Positions 55,988 to 64,000 of a stretch of DNA of 64,000 nucleotides are shown one piece after another; position 1 is the stretch's first letter, and each line of letters opens with the position of its first letter. The stretch covers positions 142,401,366-142,465,365 of the forward strand of contig NC_090023.1 in the NCBI RefSeq assembly GCF_037176765.1. The letters are read 5' to 3'. Below the pieces are notes generated by a model. It did not search any database. It was not told the origin of the DNA and saw only the letters and a program-made list of their open reading frames with translations. Position numbers and translations under genes: made by a program. This DNA comes from Anolis sagrei (lineage: Eukaryota > Chordata > Lepidosauria > Squamata > Anolidae).

Positions 55988-56172
55988 CTCTGCACATTCT
56001 GCAATACATAAACCTCACTTGCCTAGTTTCCAACAGACCTCAAAACCTCTGAGGATGCCTGCAACAGATGTGGGTGAAACGTCAGGAGAGAATGCTTCTA
56101 GAACATGGCCATAGAGCCCGAAAAACTCACAGCAACCCAATGATTCTGGTCAAGAAAGCCTTCAACAACGCA
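55988..56172 (+). mobile_element. Penelope-like terminal repeat, single arm
   Basis: 'acataaacctcacttgcctagtttccaacagacctc' .. 'gatgtgggtgaaacgtcaggag' .. 'cccaatgattctggtcaagaaagccttcaacaac'. Confidence 0.7.
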
Positions 56173-56269
56173 TCCAGTTTTGTTTGTTTGTTTGTTTTGG
56201 CAAGGGCACCCAAAGCACAACCTCTGCTGAAAACCTCAGAAAGCAATCCTGAATCCACACTGTTTAGAC

Positions 56270-56406
56270 CGCAGTGGTTCTCAACCTGGGGTCCCCAGAT
56301 GTTTTTGGCCTACAACTCCCAGAAATCCCAGCCAGTTTACCAGCTGTTAGGATTTCTTGGAGTTGAAGACTAAAAACATCTGGGGACCCCAGGTAGAGAA
56401 CCACTG
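56270..56406. mobile_element. Palindromic hAT-like MITE, SPIN-like ends
   Basis: 'gcagtggttctcaacctggggtccccagatg' and 'catctggggaccccaggtagagaaccactg'; related flanks gtttagac / gtttagag. Confidence 0.82.
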
Positions 56407-56579
56407 GTTTAGAGCTTTATAGTCAAACTTTGTATTGCAAGATTGACTCATGTCCTGTTAACAGCTTGAATGCTACATTCTGAATTTAGACCTGTTGTGG
56501 CAGCCATAGGCGAAGTGCACTGCATGTAACACTATTTGGGGCATTAGAGATGCATGCATATTGTGCCTTAGCTCTAGTA

Positions 56580-56830
56580 TATTTATTTATTTTTTATTTA
56601 CTTCTCAGCCCTCAGGCGACTCAGGGTGGTTTACAGAGGCAACAATTCAATGCCCAAGAACATCATAAAACATTTAAAACATTAATACATAGTATAAAAC
56701 CAAACAAAAGTAATAAAACGTAAGACATTTACGTCTCCTAATTAAAAACATTATCCATCTCGTTGTCCAGTCGTTCCAAGTCCCTATGTCTTTTACATTG
56801 CATTTTCAAACGCTTGCTCGAACAGCCAGG
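56580..56830 (-). mobile_element. LINE 3' tail
   Basis: 'tatttatttattttttatttacttctcagccctcaggcgactcagggtgg..aacaattcaatgcc', reversed L2-like 3' end. Confidence 0.65.
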
Positions 56831-56899
56831 TCTTGACTTGTATTGTCTAGATATATTGTAATTATTTACATCTAAAGTATTCGAATGTATCTCCCTCTA

Positions 56900-57345
56900 T
56901 CAACCATCTCTGAGATTAAGATCATCTGGGGAGGCCCTGCTCTCGGTCCCTCCTCCCTCGCAGGCGCGACTGGTGGGGACGAGAGACAGGGCCTTCTCAG
57001 TGGTGGCCCTTGGGTTGCAGAACTCCCTCCCTAGTGACATCAGATCAGCCCCCTCCCTTCTGACTTTCAGGGGGAAAAAACTGAACACTTTTGTGCTTTT
57101 GGATAAGCACAATATGTGAATGTGGAATGGTAGAATGATAAATGGAACGGCCTGGACTACAATATTGAATTATGTGATTTTATAATTTTAATTGCTAAAA
57201 TGTTTTTGTGGTTGTTTTAATTTATGTTTTGTTGGCTAGATATGTGTTATGGCATCGCATTGTGCCTTTATGTGTGCCACTCTGAGTCCCCTCGGAGTGA
57301 GAAGGGCAGGATATAAATATGCCAAATAAATAAATAAATACAAAT
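56900..57345 (+). mobile_element. L2/CR1-like LINE 3' end
   Basis: 'ggcgcgactggtggggacgagagacagggccttctcagtggtggccc' encodes the RAFSVVA motif; ends 'ctctgagtcccctcggagtgagaagggcaggatataaat' and (AAAT)n. Confidence 0.75.
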
Positions 57346-57349
57346 GGGC

Positions 57350-57905
57350 AATTAAATTTCATCCAATCACACAATATAGTTGTGAATCTTTACACAGTTA
57401 CAATGTATCATTAAATTCCCAATCTCACCAGATCAAATTTTGATCAACAAGGGTCCTGGTGTGTGATGGTACACACTGTAATGAGTTGTGGCTTTGTTAG
57501 GTTCTAGATATATGGAAATTGTAATTAAATAACGCAGGTAAAAAGATGGCTATCTTTCTGTAAATGCTCGAGGGGGTGAGTGGGAGGACTCTGAAGTAAG
57601 TGTCTAGTATTTTGAGAAGTGCAACACAGGCTGCAAGAGGGTGTCCATTCTCACTCTTTCTTTCTGGCAGCTAAACTGTCTACGGTGACGATCCATGCAA
57701 GCACTCCTTGGAGATACTGAATATTCTGTTCCAATTTGCCATTTCTAATTTGCCTCCCTCCAAATTGCCATGACAAACATTGTCCCCTAAAGAAGGGAGG
57801 AGGCAAGCACAAAACAAGATGCCAGCCTCTTCACCCAAATTGGAGAATTTCAACCGAAGGAATTGTGCTGGATGTATATGTACTACTTAATGCTTCAAAT
57901 AGATT
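57350..57905. other. No gene seen
   Basis: Unique sequence without recognisable features. Confidence 0.4.
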
Positions 57906-57908
57906 CAT

Positions 57909-58034
57909 GTCTCCACACAGCTTAAAAAATTCCACAATATCTGCGTTGAACTGGATTATCTGAATCCACACTCTGATAATGTGGGATGTCCTGCCTTGAT
58001 ATTTTGGATATAGCGCTGTGTAGAAGGGCCCTAG
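57909..58034. mobile_element. Palindromic hAT-like MITE
   Basis: 'tctccacacagctt' .. 'gcgttgaactggattatctgaatccacac' .. 'gatattttggatatagcgctgtgtagaagggccc'. Confidence 0.75.
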
Positions 58035-58604
58035 GAGAACACAAACCATTGTGAAGAGCCGGAGGACAAAGGGATATACATGTTAGGAGAAGCAGCCTCT
58101 TTCTATTTAAGTCTTTGGGAGAATTGGATTTACAAAACCACTGCTGCAAGTGTTACTAGCCTCTCGACAATTGCAGTGGAAAATGAAGGAGTCAGCGGTG
58201 TTTGGCATGGGGAAATGAACACATTGCCTGTTGAATTGTTAAAAAACCTTTTTTATTTTTGAAACAAAAAGAAAAGCATATAAGAATCACACTTAGAAAA
58301 CTAGAAAAATAAATAATTCGAAAGGGGCTTTGAAATGTATATTATACAAATGTGAATTGCCCTTTTTACTGTAAAAGATTTTGCGTGTATATATTGGGTG
58401 TGTGTGGGGGGAGGATCGGGGAGGGGTAATTAGTCACATCTTCTGTGAGACGTTCTGAAGGTGCCTGGAGATTTCTCAGCCACAAGACAGGATCTGCAGG
58501 TGTGCTTGGTCCAGCATATGAACATCTTGTCTTTCACGGATGGTGGTTCTGTAGGAATGAAAGAACAATTAAATTTGCACAATGTTCTTGTGCCTCCCAC
58601 AGCA

Positions 58605-58770
58605 CAGGAAAAGAGATTTAAAAATGGGCTTAAAGCTAACCTTAAAAACTGTGGCACAGACACCGAGAACTACAAAGCCCTGGCCCTTGAGGGCTCTAGC
58701 TGGAGGTCAGCTGTAACCAGCAGTGCTGTGGAATTTGAGGGGGCATGAATGGAGGGAGAAAATGCATGCA
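58605..58770 (+). mobile_element. LINE 3' end fragment, zinc-finger family
   Basis: RFKNGLKANLKNCGTDTENY and SWRSAVTSSAVEFEGA, same family as 54521. Confidence 0.75.
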
Positions 58771-58906
58771 CTCCTATGCACATCTCTATTCCAAACATGT
58801 TTGATTATTTCAACCATTTAATTCTCTATAGGGAAAATTATTTGAAGAGCCCTTTCAGTTGTCACAGAGCTATGCTACACTATTTCTAGTCAGCATTGTT
58901 CTAAAT

Positions 58907-59041
58907 CAGCGGCTCTCAACCTGTGAGTCCCCAGGTGTTTTGGCCTACAATTCCCAGAAATCCCAGCCAGTTTACCAGCTATTAGGATTTCTGGGAGTTG
59001 AAGGCCAAAACATCTGGGGACCCACAGGTTGAGAACCCCTG
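58907..59041. mobile_element. Palindromic hAT-like MITE, SPIN-like ends
   Basis: 'cagcggctctcaacctgtgagtccccagg' and 'ctggggacccacaggttgagaacccctg' with 'attcccagaaatcc' arms. Confidence 0.8.
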
Positions 59042-59264
59042 TAAATGGATTAAACCACAGCACTTAGCTACTTGTTAATCCTTCAGGCTTGCGTTTGAAA
59101 CAGAGATGAGCAACATCCAATTCTAGGGTCGCAAACAGATCCCCAAAATGTTTTTTCTGGCCCACCCTCCAGCTCTGCTCTCCCACAGAGTGCGTAAGTA
59201 AGCCCTTTTACTGGTAAACAATGAATGGCCTCCATGAAGTCTCCAGGAACAGTAATGGTTCATT

Positions 59265-60503
59265 AGGGGTGTGCAAAATGGCAGAAATCTGTCTGTTTTT
59301 GTTTTGAATGTATTCTGTTTTTGGGGAAATCCTTCCTGAAACAAAAACGGAACTCTGAATCCCAAATTACGAATCTGAACAGCCCCCCTCCTAATCTTCC
59401 CAAAAACAGAATTGGGTGTGTGTGTTGGAAATAACAACTTTTTACAAGCCTCCTATACTAGGAATTTGTTTGGATATAATTCAGATTGCCTACTGTATTG
59501 TATGTGTGTGTACTGATATGCAGTTTTCCTTAACTCTATGTTATGGGAGGGGCTGCAGACCATGTGATAAGATCTGGGACTATTCCGATCTCAGTCTAAT
59601 AGAGAAGCCATTAGACTCTCAGACTGTACAAATTCTATTAGACTCTCAGACCAGAGAGATGCTTTAGACTTTGGACTGTTGATAATAATAATAATCATCA
59701 TCATCATCTTTATTTATACCCCGCCACCATCTCCCCAATGGGGACTCGGAGCGGCTTACATGGGGCTAAGCCCGGACAATATATTACAACAAGATAAAAC
59801 CAGAACATAAACAACAAACAACATCATCAAAATTACATAAAAGAAAAAAAATTAAACATAGTCATAAAATAACATTCCAATAAGCACAATCAGAATAACA
59901 ATGGGCGATAATAAGAAAGATACCTTGTGTGATCTGCATAGATAAACTACTTCAAATCCTATCTGTAACTGGACTGATAAGCAATGTACCTATATGTTGA
60001 ATACATGAAGTTTGTGAGTAAACCAACTATGCTACTTTTAACAAAGACTACTTATTTTTGTCTCTTGCGAGCATGATTTAAAACCAATATATTCTAAGGG
60101 AGAGTAGATGTTTTTGGGCACTTCTGAAGAGTAGATGAAACTTTGCTGTTTTTTGTGCATTGGCATATTGTTGTCCCTAACAGTTCAAAGAGATATCTAG
60201 GTATATCAGTCTAACAGTTGAGAAACCTAATTGCCTTGCATGAATACTAGTGGATATTTACCACTAAGGAGATGGTTGATTCAAGTGAGTTTTTAACTCT
60301 TCTCGGGAAGATCATACTTTACAAAAGGTTGTGATTATTCCAATTAGTGTGAATGCCAATTAATCTCCAAAAGCATCACACTTCCAAAAGTCTGTGAAAA
60401 ATCCTGGTTTTCCCAAAATGTTATGAATGCCATTTTCCAAAAGAGGGGACGGACCCAAAATTAGAAATGAAAACAGAACAGATTTCTATTTCACACACCC
60501 CTA
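59265..60503. mobile_element. Possible element with TAGGGGTGTGCAAA ends
   Basis: 'taggggtgtgcaaaatggcagaaatc' at the left and 'agatttctatttcacacacccctac' at the right are imperfect inverted repeats. The interval contains a LINE tail (59680-59935) as a later insertion. The family is unknown to me; the ends also occur at 19195. Confidence 0.45.
59680..59935 (-). mobile_element. LINE 3' tail
   Basis: (ATA)n/(ATC)n then 'tttatttataccccgccaccatctccccaatggggactcggagcggcttacatggggc', a common lizard LINE end in reverse. Confidence 0.75.
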
Positions 60504-60504
60504 C

Positions 60505-61294
60505 GGTCTACCCTTTACATTGGTTACAGTAACCAATGCTCCAACTGCACTGATCAGCTAATACAAATGCACTTGCATTTAACTTGTCACATTTTATAGA
60601 ATCATAAAATCTCAGGCTGCAAGACCAACTTCCTACCATGCAGGAATTTTGTTGTGTTATAACCTAGAACTGAAATACATTTAACTGATAATGTTACCAG
60701 TTGATGTACACAAGATATTCAACATAGTAAAAATGATAGTGTTTTTATTGTGGCACAAAGGGCGAGTAAAAAAGAAATAAGTGGGCAACACAACTGACAA
60801 GCTGGAGAGTCTCCAGAGAAGGGTGACAGATTTGAAATGCAGGAAAAGAGATCCTACCTAAATTGGCACTCAATATTTTGCCCTCTTTCCTGTGTCATGC
60901 CTAAATAAACCTTGGTACAACCAACAGCTTCCAAGAGTCATTTGCATGCATTAGGTGCAATTCTATTCCATATGGTCTCAAACTGCACCCACTTGTTATT
61001 GAGAGGCTCCACAATCTGTTTGTAACCATACATAGCAATCTGTTCTCTCACAAGCAATTATGTTGTTTGAGGAAACAGAAACATCGCAGAATGGGAACAA
61101 TCACTATTGCACTTCTCTGTAACTGCAAACCACTGTGTGTGTGACTACTGAAAACAGTAGTCCATCAGCCGTTATACTGCGGCTACCAATGGGTTTCTAA
61201 CACCAATGAAAAGAAATGGGAACTAAAAATTATTTAAACAATGCAGAAAAGGCACAGACACGACATCACATGATAAATTTCAGCCAACTATGAT
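60505..61294. other. No gene seen
   Basis: Mostly unique; a short CR1-like piece near 60780-60850 ('gacaagctggagagtctccagagaagggtgac'). Confidence 0.4.
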
Positions 61295-61337
61295 AACAAA
61301 AGGTTGTGATTATTCCAAATAATCACAACCTTTTGTT
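61295..61337. repeat. Perfect 20-bp hairpin with 3-nt loop
   Basis: AACAAAAGGTTGTGATTATT, loop CCA, then its exact complement. A 23-bp part (acaaaaggttgtgattatt plus ccaa) also occurs once at 60321-60343. Confidence 0.9.
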
Positions 61338-61539
61338 GCAACTGCAATTGATCTGTCCTAAATCTAAAGAAACACAGAGACCAAAAACTAATCAAAATAA
61401 GCCAAGGATAAAGCTATACTAGGGATGAAATATATATTAAAAATCTCCAATATAAACATCCACCAGAATTAGAGACACCCACAGCTGAGATTTGTTAAAC
61501 TGTCCAAGAGATAATTATCACCTTAGATAGCCTACAAAG

Positions 61540-61990
61540 CTGGGCTTTATGCAAGGGTGCAAAGAAGAACGCAATTGCAGAAACAAACCCATATTAAAAT
61601 CCATATTAAATTTATGGGCAGCTAAGCCAGGAAATCCCAAATGGATGGCCCCCCATGAGGATCTTTCTTCAGGGGCAAACCAATAATGGGCAACGTGGAA
61701 GTCCCTGAATAGACTCAGAAGTAGAGTGGGCAGATCAACCACCTGGCAAAATGGCACTACCTAGAACAATCCTCCACCTTATGTGGCTGTGGGGCAGAAC
61801 AAACAACTCCGCACCTGTATGCTTGTCCACAATGCCCTGCCTCATGCACAGAGGAAGAATTGTTTAAAGCTACAGACAATGTGGTCAATGTTGCCCGTTT
61901 TTTGGTAAAAAAAATATATTTAGCCACTTGTGTTCCTTCTATTTTTATCAGTTTTATACTAATTTATGCAATGCTTTTGATACAAAATAA
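61540..61990 (+). mobile_element. LINE ORF2 C-terminal fragment
   Basis: Plus strand pieces HLAKWHYLEQSSTLCGCGAE, QTTPHLYACPQCPASCTEEE and the tail 'tttatgcaatgcttttgatacaaaataaa'. Same family as 22040 and 40590. Confidence 0.75.
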
Positions 61991-62288
61991 ATCTATATAA
62001 ATAAAAATGTAATGTTTGTTTGTGGGATTAACATAAGTCAAAACCCAATGGACAATTTGACACAAAATTTGGACACAATACACCTATCAGGCCAACAAGT
62101 GACCATCACTCATAAAAACACTGAAAAGCACAGCACAAGAGACTTAAAAAACAACATTACAACACTTAAGCAAAACCACATATATATATATATATATGCA
62201 AACACACATATACACAAATATATATACACACAAAACACATATACACAGACTGGGGGCCACAGCAATGTGTAGCAGGGGACAGCCAGTA
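61991..62288 (+). mobile_element. Helitron-like nonautonomous element
   Basis: 5' TCTATATAAATAAAAATGTA then 'gtttgtttgtgggattaacataagtcaaaacccaatgg' resembles squamate Helitron 5' ends; the 3' end has 'gggggccacagcaatgtgtagcaggggacagccag', whose relative at 10318 ends CTAG. It contains a (TA)n/(CA)n stretch. Inserted just after a LINE tail. Confidence 0.55.
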
Positions 62289-64000
62289 AATAAATAAATT
62301 TTGCAAAAAGACATCTTGGAGATGCAGCAAACATATAAGTTAAAGATCTCTGGCCTGAAGAGACTAAAATTTAGCTTTTTGGTCTTGCTGCAAACCACTG
62401 TGTGTGTGACAGAGCCATAGGTGCACATTCTCTTTAGAACACCATCCCATACTAACAAAAGCATCACATGACAACTTTACCAGTACCACAATGCCATCCT
62501 CTTACCTTAGCCATAATATCCAGCAGATGAGGTGTGTGTATTTGATTCTCCTTTTTCCCTTGCATCTGAAAAGAGAAGACAAATTAAACTTTGCCAAACT
62601 CAAAACCATACATCAGGCATGCACACCCACCTTCCCTCCTGATCCAAACTGGTCTTCACTTCACCAATATTATTCTTATGACACACCACCTAAGCCCCTT
62701 TAAAACATGCCCACACCCACCTACTGCAGTGCTTAATCTTTAAATTCACTTTCAACAGACCCTCACATCAGTAATTCAATTTCAAGCTTCCAAATTCTAT
62801 CCTATTAACATGTCTGCTGCAGAAAATGCAATATACTTACCAGAAGTCAGCTGATGCTGATGGGTGCCTGTAGTATGGAGCAGAATATTTCATATTGGCC
62901 CTCCATCCAGGATACCCCACATGGCTGGAGGGTCCATGCCATGGGTAATGAAAAGATCCATGGCATGTGTGTGTGGGGAGCCATCACCAGGGTTCCTCCT
63001 ACTTTCTCTTCCATCAATGCTATTGACGTCTGCAAACAAAGAAAGCCTCTCTACGCAACCAGTCTAATGTAGTTAAATGCACAACATCTAGGGTACAAAA
63101 TGTTCCCCAATGAGGCTCGCTAACATGTGAAATACCATTCATCATGCCCAACAATAGTACAAATAGGATTGCACGATTTAAACGTATTATGGGACACAAC
63201 TTATTCACAAAGCATGAAACAGAAAGGTTTCATCCAACTCTGATCTGGACAAAGAAAGCCTGCCCTTGCAAGAAATTTCTTGTGCGATTCAGTTCTCCGT
63301 GCTATTCAATGACACTGTTAGAAATGCCCAAATTGTATTTATTACATTAAAAAAGTATCAATAACTTAAATTAAGCTACATTCAAAATCTTTGAATGAGG
63401 GACTTACAGGAATGAAAGGTTAGAATGTGGATACCCCTCCATTACAAAATCCTGATACATTTGCAACATTGAATTGCATAGTAAGACCCCTGTATCCATG
63501 GGGCCAGGATCCACAGTTGTATTTATCCATGTCCAACAAAATATATCCTTTCTCGGGGCATTTTCTATGCCCCCCCCCCCCCCAGCAAAACTCTGTGGCA
63601 TTCTTGGGCCACAAGTCCATAATTTCAATATCTATGACAATATATAAAATATATGTCATTTACAGTTTCATATAGCCACACCAGGACCAGTAACATATCC
63701 CCTGCAGATATGGGTTTGTACTGTAATTCATAAGCACTCACATCCGAATGACTTTCATTTTCAGATAGGTGAACAATCTTTTAATGTGTCATTTATTTTA
63801 ATAGTCAGTAGAGTCCCTATCAGCTGGAAATTGAATTTCTTCTACATCTAAGATATAACTTTGTTCAATTGTATCCTGAATTTTGCTGTTGTCTGACATA
63901 AAGTCATTTTCAACTTATGGCAACTTTAAGATGAGCCTGTTATGGGGTTTTCTTGGCAATATTTGTTCAATGCCCTTCTGAGATGAGAGAATGTGCCTAG
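62289..64000. other. Right-edge region, no supported gene
   Basis: It contains two splice-like minus-strand segments (62506-62565 and 62841-63029; see findings), a MITE-like 'gacccctgtatccatggggccaggatccacag' near 63484, a C-run at 63571-63583, and a reversed CORE-SINE tail at about 63880-64000 ('aaagtcattttcaacttatggcaac..tggggttttcttggcaatatttg'). Confidence 0.4.

Noticed and set aside
62012-62272. 86-codon frame near the right edge
   Set aside because: Runs through TA/CA microsatellites of a Helitron-like repeat.

Overview
The window is genomic DNA from a vertebrate, almost certainly a squamate reptile (a lizard, possibly iguanian/Anolis-like). The basis is the repeat load: tRNA-derived Sauria-type SINEs, CR1 and other LINE tails with the reptile 3' sequence, many palindromic hAT-like MITEs, SPIN-like hAT elements, mariner and Tc1 relics, Penelope-like elements and a Helitron-like element. 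There are few coding bases; real genes are visible only as short exons with consensus splice sites.

Three host genes can be supported. (1) About 0.9-9.9 kb, minus strand: four exons of CFAP99 (cilia and flagella associated protein 99), running off the left edge. A CpG-rich likely promoter at 9.64-10.08 kb carries two RFX X-box-like palindromes, as expected for a ciliary gene. (2) 12.2-34.1 kb, plus strand: a complete six-exon MXD4 (MAX dimerization protein 4), 199 codons plus stop, with a CpG-rich promoter carrying four CCAAT boxes and a CACGTG E-box. Its ~3.9 kb 3' UTR is filled with transposons and ends near an AATAAA at 34,063. (3) 46,777-47,144, minus strand: the last coding exon of NAT8L (aspartate N-acetyltransferase), with the catalytic GNAT core and natural C-terminus. 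Its upstream exons were not found in the remaining 16.8 kb. A long unique stretch beyond its stop is probably 3' UTR.

The order CFAP99(-) / MXD4(+) / NAT8L(-) matches the orientations in human 4p16.3, but ZFYVE28 is absent between CFAP99 and MXD4, and no intact HAUS3/POLN is seen between MXD4 and NAT8L.

Layout: 0-10 kb CFAP99 introns with a nested MITE/mariner block (8.4-9.6 kb); 10-12 kb repeats and MXD4 promoter; 12-30 kb MXD4 exons and introns (LINE, CR1, SINE, Tc1, MITE insertions); 30-34 kb MXD4 3' UTR; 34-42 kb intergenic Penelope/LINE/SINE fossils; 42-47 kb NAT8L 3' region with a 145-bp tandem repeat; 47-64 kb NAT8L upstream or intronic DNA, mostly repeats. No CRISPR, rRNA, operon or new multi-gene system is present. 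The most interesting signals are the tandem X-boxes, the compacted synteny, the Penelope-derived foldback family, and perfect hairpins with intact target-site duplications.
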